From NCBI RefSeq assembly GCF_001028625.1, contig NZ_CP011805.1:1773501-1837500 (forward strand): 64,000 nucleotides of DNA. The letters are read 5' to 3'. The first letter of the stretch is position 1. Every line of letters starts with the position of its first letter. Below the pieces are notes generated by a model that worked only from the letters and a program-made list of their open reading frames with translations, searched no databases and was not told where the DNA came from. The position numbers and the translations under genes are program-made. This document shows, piece after piece, positions 28,501 through 35,737 of the stretch. Origin of the DNA: Pelagerythrobacter marensis (GTDB taxonomy: Bacteria; Pseudomonadota; Alphaproteobacteria; Sphingomonadales; Sphingomonadaceae).

Positions 28501-29026
28501 GCGTATATTCGCCCGGCGCCAGGTCGGAGAAACGGAATGTCCCGCGTTCGTCGGAACGCGTTTCCTCCCCCGTTTCGACGATCCGGACGAGGGCACCGGC
28601 AACGTCACGCGCGCCCGCCCCTTCGGCCACCTGCCCTTCCAGCCGGCCGCGCCGTTCCTGAACGGACGAGATCTGGCGGCGCGTGTTCGATCCGCGGGGC
28701 CCGCCGACGACCAGTGCACCGCCCGCCGTCACCGTAACCGGCACGCCCGCAGCGCCAGCCAGCCGCCGCACGGCCGCCTCCGCATCGAAGTCCCCCTTCA
28801 GCGCAGGCGCCCGGCGGTCGGCGATTTCGGCCTTGTCGAATACGATATTGGCCCCGCTCTTGCGCGCGATCGCGAGGAGCGAAACGGCCAGTGGCTGAGC
28901 CGGCAGATCGAACCGGTGTTCCTGGAGCGAAGCCGGCTCCGCCGCCTGCCGGGCGTGAACCGGGTTCGCCGCCGCGATAACGAGACAGGATACCGCACCT
29001 GCCAGCGCAATGATTCTCGATGCCAT
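25538..29026 (-). CDS. Large TonB-dependent receptor with STN and carboxypeptidase-regulatory-like domains
   Basis: 1,162 residues. Signal peptide to about 25 (ANPVHA), STN domain (about 38-108; FDLPAQPLAVSLLAIARKSG), a CarboxypepD_reg-like beta-sandwich (about 128-210; GRLEGQVAEGAGARDVAGAL, LAPGEYTLEVSFLGYPPL), TonB-box-like DEIVVYGSR (about 215), plug (ISEALRRAPGVAFQRNSVTG; VIVRGMEPDMNAVKLNGLNL) and a very long barrel ending in FKAGLSITF. It belongs to the Xanthomonas/Caulobacter-type receptor group. Upstream are its own fecR and ECF sigma; downstream is a secreted M16 protease. Ligand probably a peptide, protein or peptide-bearing complex, by inference. Confidence 0.92.
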   Translation of the reverse strand: MASRIIALAGAVSCLVIAAANPVHARQAAEPASLQEHRFDLPAQPLAVSLLAIARKSGANIVFDKAEIADRRAPALKGDFDAEAAVRRLAGAAGVPVTVTAGGALVVGGPRGSNTRRQISSVQERRGRLEGQVAEGAGARDVAGALVRIVETGEETRSDERGTFRFSDLAPGEYTLEVSFLGYPPLRQAVVIDPDATTLAIVTVGTSAEDEIVVYGSRSARAIALNLQRTAENNADVLAADDLGNFTGTTISEALRRAPGVAFQRNSVTGDGTNVIVRGMEPDMNAVKLNGLNLPVGSGLGRSADLSNLLADSVGRITIHKSLLPSQDSSGTGGLIEIETLSPLDRPRRYANLFVEGGTASKDFNGDFLASATVAGTFGAGDNFGLSASIQYRDHGNRSIGYDSGGNGGALHFGRSLPLDASGNPLTTSDAVDPLAVFPFVDGDDQAYTAGLRTSFYNVSTQNLAATLSAEWQIAGHTNLKLDFQHSESTSDHFSLSDTFSAGAEYVVLQGEGPNAQLGVDLAPGNAAISRSQSYRYDPGVKQVTDTYSFTGKTTLGDFELDYLAGYARGTERHPGTFELQLRMPESDASAELFLPEAIDGATGRIVTGFAPRSGNGIPLPLLSEAGWALVNDPSAFVIENASGLIDQSNGSNDRYTASGSLRWNANAGILRYIEAGAYFERAEFRDVHLRSQIGGGVPVSALGLPFQPSDLTRIGIDVPGFSTIAERDIRDFVSSIDTLVDGDTGLTLTPIEPHPDHDRQNTRETTFAAYFQTRADIGKLEIIGGLRYNRTELEATNLSFPVYTGPILPENGGGVGVDFVFQDAFTKLVTESTVAQDVLPRVLLNYRASDNLIFRGGYFLSVARPSIGQLSAETRIAFINFPIPGPEGVKPILQINSGNPDLKPATTHNFDISAELYSGVGVFKAGAFYKRIDNLLQTNITNGPATLAAVILPDHPYFNGSPYFDPDNPDSAFITGGTPVNSDEVAELWGFEAQAERRFDFLPGVWGGFGVYLNYTFTQSSRTDRYNWAYDPDPEHVYEFDDLPFVQQPKHSGTAALTYNKYDIDATLTYGYQSRALQMFRPRGLSVYTEGVETLDFRGEYYLRPGFGNIRIFVEASDLLNSTSDPDLETTFGGEAGTPKFYTRATYLGGRRFKAGLSITF

Positions 29027-29141
29027 TTTACCCCCCGAAGTAACGTTCCGTACTTCTCCCTCCCCCTCAAGACGCAGAAGGGTCGCGAACCCGACATCGA
29101 ATCGTAAAGAAATTGCGTGGGTGCCCGTGCAGGGGTGCGCG

Positions 29142-30134
29142 CTACTCCCGTCTCAGCTCCACACCCGCCCCGTCGCGAACGGCGTGGAGCCCGTGCAGTG
29201 CGGCGATGGCTTCGGCAAAGGCCACCGGCTCGCGCGTGTCGAAGGCGCCCGAAACGCGCAGGGCCGCCAGCCGTGGATCGGACAGCCGGATTTCGGGTCC
29301 GCCATAACGGTTCATCTCTGCCGCTGCCTCGGCCAGGCTGGTATCGTCGAAAACGGCCTTGCCTTCGCGCCAGGCGGTCACGCCGGCCAGCGGGGGCGCA
29401 TCGATCCGCGGTGGCGCCTTCGCCGATGCCGACCACCTCTGTCCGGGATCGAGCACGACCGACGGCCCGGGACGGTCTGCCCGCGAAATCGCCACGCTGC
29501 CTTCGATCAGCGTGACGCTGACGCTATCGTCCAGCTTGCGCACCACGAAGCTGGTGCCCAGCGCCACGATCCTTTCGTCGCCTGCGATCACCATGAAGGG
29601 CCGGTCGGTGTCCCGCTCCACTTCGAACAGGGCCTCGCCGGCTTCGAGCCGGACTTCGCGCAGATCCTCGCGGTAATCGACCACCAGGTCGCTCCCCGTG
29701 TTGAGCGAGACGCGCGTTCCGTCGTCCAGCGTGGCCACGCGCTGTTCGCCCACCGGAACCGAAAGCGTATCCGGCCCGCCGATCCGCCCGACCAAAAATG
29801 CCGTCGCCACCACCAGGATCAGGCTCGCCACTGCGATCGCCAGGGCCCGCATCCGCCCCGGTGTCTGCCTGCCCGGCGGGGTTTCCGCTTCGTCGGGCGG
29901 CAGCTCGCCGCTGTTCGGGGCCCCCGCCATCAACGCCGCCCCCGGAATGATCTCCCACGCCTCCAGCGCGCGTTCGAAGGCTTCGCGGTTGCCCTCGCCC
30001 TCCGCCAGCCAGGCGCGCAAGGGGGCGTCGAGATCCTCCCGCCGCGCGCCGGAATTGAGCCGCGCGATCCAGGCTGCCGCTTCGGCTTCCGCCCGGGACG
30101 GAGGGGAAAGGGCCGCAGACATGCCGCTCACCAT
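29142..30134 (-). CDS. FecR-family anti-sigma regulator
   Basis: 330 residues if started at the ATG at 30134, which overlaps the sigma stop by 7 nt just as in the first pair; an in-frame ATG at 30122 is an alternative. The frame is open much further upstream (to 31148) but that part is not coding. Domains: DUF4880-like N-terminus (AAAWIARLNSGARREDLDAP), transmembrane helix (ALAIAVASLILVVATAFLVG, about 100-120), FecR domain (GEQRVATLDDGTRVSLNTGS; VRLEAGEALFEVERDTDRPF) and C-terminal segment (FDDTSLAEAAAEMNRYGGPE). Partner of the large receptor 115 bp downstream. Confidence 0.88.
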   Translation of the reverse strand: MVSGMSAALSPPSRAEAEAAAWIARLNSGARREDLDAPLRAWLAEGEGNREAFERALEAWEIIPGAALMAGAPNSGELPPDEAETPPGRQTPGRMRALAIAVASLILVVATAFLVGRIGGPDTLSVPVGEQRVATLDDGTRVSLNTGSDLVVDYREDLREVRLEAGEALFEVERDTDRPFMVIAGDERIVALGTSFVVRKLDDSVSVTLIEGSVAISRADRPGPSVVLDPGQRWSASAKAPPRIDAPPLAGVTAWREGKAVFDDTSLAEAAAEMNRYGGPEIRLSDPRLAALRVSGAFDTREPVAFAEAIAALHGLHAVRDGAGVELRRE

Positions 30135-30604
30135 CCCTTCATCCATTGCAGGAGCTGCAGGGTCGCCCGCGCCACCTGCTTTTCCACCGCGGCCACGGTC
30201 ATCGATTCGCGGCGGGCGATTTCGGCATAGGGCAGGCCGTCCAGCCGGCGCATCAGGAGGATGCGGCGCGTGCGTGGGGGCAGCCTGTCGATGCATTCGG
30301 CGGCGTGGATCAGGCGCACCTGCTGTTCGACGATCTGGGCCGGGCCGGGCGTGGTATCGGCCATTGTCTGGAAATCGTCGCCCTGATGGATCCCGGCGCG
30401 ACTGGAACGCCGCGCCTTGTCGATCGCCAAGTTGACCGCGGCTCGCACCAGCAGCGCCTCCTGCGAACGGACTTCGTGCCGGCGGCCGTAGCCGTCGATC
30501 TTCAGATAGGCTTCCTGCACGCAGTCTTCCGCGTCCTCGCGCGAGACGCCCCGCCGCATCACGGCGCTGCGCGCCTTTGCCATAATGTCTGCCAGACTCG
30601 GCAT
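30128..30604 (-). CDS. ECF sigma factor paired with FecR
   Basis: 158 residues from the ATG at 30604, with GGAGA about 11 nt upstream. Longer in-frame starts reach back towards the tRNA gene and give low-complexity Arg-rich sequence, so they are rejected. Region 2 (SREDAEDCVQEAYLKIDGYG) and region 4 (CIDRLPPRTRRILLMRRLDG; IARRESMTVAAVEKQVARAT) are clear. It ends in WMKGW, closely matching the end WMEGW of the sigma at 14716-15246; both ends encode the ribosome site of the following fecR. Confidence 0.88.
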   Translation of the reverse strand: MPSLADIMAKARSAVMRRGVSREDAEDCVQEAYLKIDGYGRRHEVRSQEALLVRAAVNLAIDKARRSSRAGIHQGDDFQTMADTTPGPAQIVEQQVRLIHAAECIDRLPPRTRRILLMRRLDGLPYAEIARRESMTVAAVEKQVARATLQLLQWMKGW

Positions 30605-30774
30605 GGTCGTGTCGGTCTCCTCGTAGGCAAGACGACGACGGGAGCCGAATCCGACCAGATTTCTGCGCATTTGTAAATTCACGTACCGCCAGCGCCGCGC
30701 TCGCCGCTGCCGAAGCCAGCGGATCGACGCGCGCGGCGCGAACCGGATTCGTAAGTTTGTGGGGAGAAGCCTGG

Positions 30775-30865
30775 TGGCGGAGCGGGTGGGATTCGAACCC
30801 ACGATACGGGGTTACCGTATACACACTTTCCAGGCGTGCGCCTTCGACCACTCGGCCACCGCTCC
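30775..30865 (-). tRNA. tRNA-Ser (anticodon GGA)
   Basis: A 91-nt type II (long variable arm) tRNA with encoded 3' CCA. The acceptor arm pairs GGAGCGG with CCGCTCC, discriminator G. The anticodon stem CACGC/GTGTG (one G-U pair) holds the loop CTGGAAA, so the anticodon is GGA, reading UCC/UCU serine codons. The variable arm TACGG/CCGTA is well formed, and the T arm has GGTTCGAATCC. Confidence 0.97.
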
Positions 30866-31105
30866 GCATGCCTGCTGGCAGACGCGCGCACCTAGCGGGG
30901 GATCGATGGCAGCGCAAGACATGGCGCCTGCGGCTTGCGGCGGAAGAAGCTGCGCGGGGCCGAAAATCGTGGTAAGGGAATCGCCGACGGCGGCGCTGCG
31001 CGGATCGGCATTCCCGGCGAACGCCGCCGCAGAGCCCCTTTCCGCCCCCCAAAATCGCGTGGAAAGGGGCTTTTGCTTGGCGCCCCCTGCTGGCAAGCTT
31101 TCCCG

Positions 31106-32074
31106 ATGAAAACCACCGCCATCGCGCTGGGCGTTGCCGCGCTCGCACTCGCCCTTCCCGTCACCGCGCAGAGCGGGGCCGGCACGACACCCGGCCCGAG
31201 CGAGATCGTCGCCGCGGCTCCTGCCTCGGAATGGATCGCGATCGCGCCCGAGGATCTGCTGGTGATGACGCTCGCCCCCGGGGCGGAGGGCAAGGCGCGC
31301 GAAGTCGTGATCCAGCTTATGCCGCCACCGTTCTCGCAAGGCTGGGTGGAGAACATCCGCACCCTCGCCCGCGCCGGCTGGTACGACGGGATCGCCGTCA
31401 CCCGGGTGCAGGACAACTACGTCGTCCAGTGGGGCGATCCCCATGCGGAGGACGAGGCCAGGGCGAAGCCGTTGCCGGATGGGCTGCGGGTGATGCGGGC
31501 GGACGCCTATACGGCCAACGCCACCACGATCGCCATCCACGAAATGCCGCCCAGCGAGGGAAAACGCTCCGTCCATCATGGTCGGGGAGATGCCTACGCT
31601 GAATTCACCGGTTTCACGCGGGGTTGGCCGACCGCTTACGATCACGAACGCGAATGGCCCGTCCACTGCTACGGCATGGTCGGGGTCGGGCGCAGCTATT
31701 CGCCCGACACGGGATCGGGGGCGGAGCTTTATACGGTAATCGGCCATGCGCCGCGCCACCTCGACCGCAATATTGCGCTGGTCGGGCGGGTCGTCGAGGG
31801 GATCGAGCATCTTTCCAGCCTGCCGCGCGGGACCGGGCCGCTGGGGTTCTACAAAGACCCGGCGCAGAACGTCCCCATCCGGTCGATCCGCGTTGCCAGC
31901 GACCTGCCCGAAGGCGAGCGGCCGCGCTTCGAATATCTTTCGACCGAAGGGGAAACCTTCGCCCGCTATGCCGACGCACGGGCCAACCGGCGCGACCCGT
32001 TCTTCATCGTGCCCGCCGGCGGCGCCGACATCTGCAATATTCCGGTGCCGGTGCGGCGGATGGGGGACGAATGA
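31106..32074 (+). CDS. Periplasmic cyclophilin-type peptidyl-prolyl isomerase
   Basis: 322 residues from the ATG at 31106, where a signal peptide begins (MKTTAIALGVAALALALPVTAQ); upstream in-frame sequence is not coding. The cyclophilin core is visible as GWYDGIAVTRVQDNYVVQWG (about 91-110, matching the FxRVxxxFMxQxGD motif with substitutions) and MVGVGRSYSPDTGSGAELYT (about 190-210, matching the MAxxxxxxSxxSQFF region). It is larger than minimal cyclophilins because of an insertion and a C-terminal tail. Likely assists folding of secreted proteins. It may be co-transcribed with the DUF1905 gene 37 nt downstream. Confidence 0.8.
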   Translation: MKTTAIALGVAALALALPVTAQSGAGTTPGPSEIVAAAPASEWIAIAPEDLLVMTLAPGAEGKAREVVIQLMPPPFSQGWVENIRTLARAGWYDGIAVTRVQDNYVVQWGDPHAEDEARAKPLPDGLRVMRADAYTANATTIAIHEMPPSEGKRSVHHGRGDAYAEFTGFTRGWPTAYDHEREWPVHCYGMVGVGRSYSPDTGSGAELYTVIGHAPRHLDRNIALVGRVVEGIEHLSSLPRGTGPLGFYKDPAQNVPIRSIRVASDLPEGERPRFEYLSTEGETFARYADARANRRDPFFIVPAGGADICNIPVPVRRMGDE

Positions 32075-32111
32075 GCCATCGCTTGCTGAAGGCAGCAAGG
32101 CCGGACCTGTG

Positions 32112-32432
32112 ATGGCCGGCGACGTCCTCACCCATTCAGCGCCGCTCATTCGCTGGCAGGGCGATCGCGGAACGTATCACCTGATCGCCATCACCGGCAG
32201 CGCGGCCGAGCACATCGCGATGCATGAACGGCTGCACCGGCTCGAATACGGCGCCCGGCGCGGCTTCGGTTCGGTCAAGGTCATGGCGCGAGTTGGCGCC
32301 ACCGACTGGCAAAGCTCGGTCTTCCCGCAAAAGCAATCGAGCGAATGGATCCTGCTCGTCAGCCGCAAGATCATCCGGGACGAAGATCTGGAACCGGGCG
32401 CGCCGGTAACCGTGGAACTGGAACTGCTTTAG
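32112..32432 (+). CDS. DUF1905 domain protein
   Basis: 106 residues from the ATG at 32112. A single DUF1905-type small beta-barrel spans most of the protein (LIRWQGDRGTYHLIAITGSA; GFGSVKVMARVGATDWQSSV; WILLVSRKIIRDEDLEPGAP). The function of DUF1905 is not established. The frame is open upstream through the cyclophilin gene but without coding character. The next gene converges from the minus strand only 15 nt away. Confidence 0.82.
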   Translation: MAGDVLTHSAPLIRWQGDRGTYHLIAITGSAAEHIAMHERLHRLEYGARRGFGSVKVMARVGATDWQSSVFPQKQSSEWILLVSRKIIRDEDLEPGAPVTVELELL

Positions 32433-32447
32433 GCTGCAGACAGGCTC

Positions 32448-32804
32448 TCAGAGCAGCTGCATCAATTCAATCCGGTTGCCGAACGGATCGGCGATGTCCC
32501 CGCGAACATAGCCGTCGAGCGGCTTGCCCGGAGTGAACGCAACCCCGGCAGCTTCGAGACGGGCAGCGAAGCGATCGAGATCGTCGATCAGCAGCGCCGG
32601 ATGCGCTTTGCGCGCCGGGCGAAATTCGCGCTCGACGCCGAGATGGATGTGCGCGGTACCGCCCGCAAACCAGCAGCCGCCGTTCACAGCGAGATGCGCG
32701 GGCTTGGCCACTTCCGCCAGCCCCAGCACGCCAGCATAGAACGCGCGCGCCGCATCCTCCCCGCCTTCGGGCATGGCAAGCTGAACATGGTCGATGCCCG
32801 TCAC
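32448..32804 (-). CDS. VOC-superfamily (glyoxalase-like) protein
   Basis: 118 residues from a GTG at 32804; a GTG at 32822 is also possible. There is no ATG before the conserved core. The fold signature is complete: GIDHVQLAMPEGGEDAARAF at the N-terminus, ALLIDDLDRFAARLEAAGVA in the middle and DIADPFGNRIELMQLL at the end, with metal-type positions His5 and Glu near the C-terminus. Members are small metal enzymes (glyoxalase, dioxygenase, resistance) and the substrate is not predictable. It follows the RSH stop by about 20 nt and is probably translated from the same transcript. Confidence 0.85.
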   Translation of the reverse strand: MTGIDHVQLAMPEGGEDAARAFYAGVLGLAEVAKPAHLAVNGGCWFAGGTAHIHLGVEREFRPARKAHPALLIDDLDRFAARLEAAGVAFTPGKPLDGYVRGDIADPFGNRIELMQLL

Positions 32805-32824
32805 CTCGCCCCCGGTGCCCACGG

Positions 32825-34915
32825 TCAGATCCGTTCCGCCTGGGCGACGGCATCGCTGGCGCGCAGGGCGCTGAGGATGCGGGTCAGGTGGGCGAGATCC
32901 TGCACTTCCAGATCGAGTTCGTATGTCTGGAACGGGCTGTCGCGCTGGACCTGATCGAGCGCGACCACGTTGGCCAGGTTCTGCGCGAAAATCGCCGCCA
33001 TGTCGGCCAGCGTGCCCGGCCTGTCGTAGAGCGTCACCCGAAGCCGCCCGACCGCGCCCACCGATCGCCGGCCCCACGACAGATCGAGCCAGTCGGCGTC
33101 GATCCCGCTCGCCAGTTCGAAACAGTCGATCGCGTGGACTTCCACCCCTTCGCCCGGCTTGCGCAGGCCGACGATCCGGTCGCCGGGCACCGGGTGGCAG
33201 CACGTGGCGAGGCGGAAGCCGACGCCCGGCGTCAGGCCGCGGATCGATATCGCCCGTTCGCGCGTGGGCCAGGCCCCATCGTCGTCCATCTCCGCCGTGC
33301 AGCCGGGCACGAGAGCTTCCATCACCTCGCGATCGTCGAGCTTGGCCGAACCGATCGCGTACATCAGGTCTTCCTCGTCCTCCAGCTCCAGCCGGGCGAC
33401 CGCGTCGCGGATCGCCTTCTTGCCGATCTTGGCCGGAACACGCGCCGCGATCTCGTCGAACAGCTTGCTGCCGATTTCCGCGACTTCGGCGCGTTCCTTC
33501 AGCCGCACCGCGCGGCGAACCGCGGCGCGCGCCTTGCCGGTGACGACGAAGCCCAGCCAGGACAGCTGCGGTTCGGCATTCTTGCCCTTGATGATTTCGA
33601 CCACGTCGCCGTTTTCCAGCGGGGTGCGCAGCGGCATGTGGCGCCCGTTGATCTTGGCCCCCACCGTCTGCGCGCCCAGATCGGTATGCACCGCGAAGGC
33701 AAAATCGACTGCGGTGGCGCCAATCGGCAACTGGAACAGCGACCCCTTGGGCGTGAAGGCGAAAATGCGATCCTGATAGATCGCCATGCGGGTGTGTTCG
33801 AGCAGCTCCTCCGCATCGTGGCTGGCGTCGACGATTTCGATCAGGTCGCGCAGCCAGCCGACTTGCCCGTCGGGCCGGTCGCCCTGCTTGTAGGCCCAGT
33901 GCGCGGCGAGGCCGAATTCGTTGGTGCGGTGCATCGCGCGGGTGCGGACTTGCACCTCCACCCGCATCGAATTTTCATAGATCAGCGAGGTGTGGAGCGA
34001 ACGGTATCCGTTCGTCTTGGGGGTGGAGATATAGTCCTTGAACTTGCCGGGGATGAACTGCCAGGTCGTGTGCAGCACCCCCAGCGCGGCGTAGCAATCG
34101 GCCTCGGTTTCGCAGATCACGCGGAAGGCCATGATGTCGCTGACCTGGTCGAACGGCAGGTGCCGCTCCGCCATCTTGCGCCAGATCGAATAAGGGTGCT
34201 TCTCGCGCCCCGAAACTTCCACCTGCAGCCCGGCTTCGGCCAGCGCCTGCTTGACCGTCAGCGCGATGGCATCGACCTGCCCCCCGCCCTGCCGGCGGAT
34301 CTGTTCCAGCCGGCCGGTGATCGTGCGATAGGCTTCCGGCTCGATCTGTTCGAAGGCGAGAAGCTGCATCTCGCGCATGTATTCGTACATCCCCACCCGC
34401 TCTGCTAGTGGGGCGTAGATATCCATCGTCTCTCGCGCGATCCGGCGGCGTTTATCCGGGCTCTTGATGAAATGCAGCGTGCGCATGTTGTGCAGCCGGT
34501 CGCCCAGCTTGACCAGCAGGACGCGGATGTCCTCGCTCATCGCCAGCAGGAACTTGCGCAGGTTTTCCGCCGCCCGCTCGTTTTCGGGCATGGCCTCGAT
34601 CTTCGACAGCTTGGTCACCCCGTCGACCAGCCGCGCGACTTCGTCGCCGAAATTGCTTTCGATGTCCTCGATCGTCGCCAGGGTATCTTCGACCGTGTCG
34701 TGCAGCAGCGCGGTGATGATCGTTTCCTGGTCGAGCTGCAGGTCGGTCATCAGCCCGGCGACTTCGACCGGATGGCTGAAATAGGGGTCGCCGCTGGCGC
34801 GTTTCTGCGTGCCGTGCTTCTGCACGGTGTAGACATAGGCGCGGTTGAGCAGCGCCTCGTCGGCGTCGGGGTCGTATTCCTTGACCCGTTCAACAAGTTC
34901 GTACTGGCGCAGCAT
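32825..34915 (-). CDS. Bifunctional (p)ppGpp synthetase/hydrolase (RSH)
   Basis: 696 residues from the ATG at 34915; the frame extends upstream to 35464 but that part overlaps the divergent toxin-antitoxin genes and is not coding. HD hydrolase domain with H48, HDTVED at 72-77 and D139; synthetase domain with HPYSIWRKM and FRVICETEADCY, then GYRSLHTSLIY; TGS domain (IFAFTPKGSLFQLPIGATAV) and a C-terminal ACT domain (LRVTLYDRPGTLADMAAIFA). Both catalytic halves look intact, as in the single Rsh of most alphaproteobacteria. It makes and breaks the stringent-response alarmone. Confidence 0.95.
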   Translation of the reverse strand: MLRQYELVERVKEYDPDADEALLNRAYVYTVQKHGTQKRASGDPYFSHPVEVAGLMTDLQLDQETIITALLHDTVEDTLATIEDIESNFGDEVARLVDGVTKLSKIEAMPENERAAENLRKFLLAMSEDIRVLLVKLGDRLHNMRTLHFIKSPDKRRRIARETMDIYAPLAERVGMYEYMREMQLLAFEQIEPEAYRTITGRLEQIRRQGGGQVDAIALTVKQALAEAGLQVEVSGREKHPYSIWRKMAERHLPFDQVSDIMAFRVICETEADCYAALGVLHTTWQFIPGKFKDYISTPKTNGYRSLHTSLIYENSMRVEVQVRTRAMHRTNEFGLAAHWAYKQGDRPDGQVGWLRDLIEIVDASHDAEELLEHTRMAIYQDRIFAFTPKGSLFQLPIGATAVDFAFAVHTDLGAQTVGAKINGRHMPLRTPLENGDVVEIIKGKNAEPQLSWLGFVVTGKARAAVRRAVRLKERAEVAEIGSKLFDEIAARVPAKIGKKAIRDAVARLELEDEEDLMYAIGSAKLDDREVMEALVPGCTAEMDDDGAWPTRERAISIRGLTPGVGFRLATCCHPVPGDRIVGLRKPGEGVEVHAIDCFELASGIDADWLDLSWGRRSVGAVGRLRVTLYDRPGTLADMAAIFAQNLANVVALDQVQRDSPFQTYELDLEVQDLAHLTRILSALRASDAVAQAERI

Positions 34916-34976
34916 CGCGCCAAGGATGTGAGGATTACAGCCGTCGCCGCAAGTTTTTTCGTGCAGGTGCAGTGGA

Positions 34977-35005
34977 TTGTCACTCTGCGCCGCCTGCGTT
35001 ATAAC
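34977..35005 (+). promoter_or_regulatory. Sigma-70-like promoter of the toxin-antitoxin pair
   Basis: TTGTCA, a 17-bp spacer, then TATAAC. The -10 box ends 6 bp before the antitoxin ATG at 35012, so transcription would begin at or next to the A of the start codon and the mRNA would be leaderless. No Shine-Dalgarno is seen before that ATG, which agrees. Confidence 0.7.
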
Positions 35006-35011
35006 ACCGGT

Positions 35012-35239
35012 ATGAACGCGACGCTCAAGATCACCCGGATCGGCAATTCCGCCGGGATCATCCTGCCGAAGGAAGTGCTGGCACGCCTCCGCGCGGGGGT
35101 GGGCGATGCGCTGTTCCTGACCGAAGCGCCAGACGGCGTTCGCCTGTCGGCAGCCGATCCCGATTTCGCATCGAAAATGGAAGCAGCCGAAGCGATCATG
35201 CGCGAAGATCGTGATATCCTGCGGGTTCTCGCCAAATAG
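35012..35239 (+). CDS. AbrB/MazE-family antitoxin
   Basis: 75 residues: an AbrB-type swapped-hairpin DNA-binding domain (LKITRIGNSAGIILPKEVLA, residues 5-24; GDALFLTEAPDGVRLSA) and a short C-terminal helix that should wrap the toxin (EAAEAIMREDRDILRVLAK). The toxin gene follows after 9 nt. Such antitoxins bind their own promoter. The gene is divergent from rsh with 96 bp between start codons. Confidence 0.9.
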   Translation: MNATLKITRIGNSAGIILPKEVLARLRAGVGDALFLTEAPDGVRLSAADPDFASKMEAAEAIMREDRDILRVLAK

Positions 35240-35248
35240 GGGCACCAC

Positions 35249-35644
35249 ATGGGCGGAGAACGCGCGGAGCCGGTCTGGCTCGACGGCGAAATCGCGCTTG
35301 CCATTCATGACCGGCAGCTCGCCGAACATGGCGGCGGGCGGGGCGTGCGCGACAGCGGCGCGCTGGACTCGGCGCTCGCGCGGCCAGTCAATCGCTGGAC
35401 GTACGGCGAAGACGATCGCGTGCGGCTCGCCGCTGCCTATGCGTTCGGCATCGTGCGCAACCATCCGTTTGCCGATGGCAACAAGCGCACGGCCTGGGTC
35501 ATGGCCCGCCTATTCCTGAAACTGAATGGTGTCGAGATCGCCTTTTCCCCCGAAGACACGATCCGCGTCGTCGTCGCCCTTGCGGCGGGAGAGCTTGACG
35601 AGGATGCGCTGGCCGACTGGTTCCGGCAGCGGGTTATCCCTTAG
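35249..35644 (+). CDS. doc: Doc/Fic-family toxin
   Basis: 131 residues. The Fic core motif appears as HPFADGNKRTAW at about 72-83, with Lys where canonical Fic proteins have Gly, the signature of Doc kinases that phosphorylate EF-Tu. The N-terminal half (LAIHDRQLAEHGGGRGVRDS) and the C-terminal helices match death-on-curing proteins. AGGGG lies upstream of the ATG. It is paired here with an AbrB-type rather than Phd-type antitoxin. Confidence 0.92.
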   Translation: MGGERAEPVWLDGEIALAIHDRQLAEHGGGRGVRDSGALDSALARPVNRWTYGEDDRVRLAAAYAFGIVRNHPFADGNKRTAWVMARLFLKLNGVEIAFSPEDTIRVVVALAAGELDEDALADWFRQRVIP

Positions 35645-35737
35645 GCTACGCCCGCGGGGGTTGCGCCGCGCGCAACGGGTGTTTCCCGGAAGCGCGATAT
35701 ACGCCGCCGGCTATCTTCGCTATGTCTTCCAGCCGCC

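Noticed and set aside
26159..29107. Plus-strand frame of 982 codons
   Set aside because: Antisense to the large receptor, which has complete STN, plug and barrel domains.
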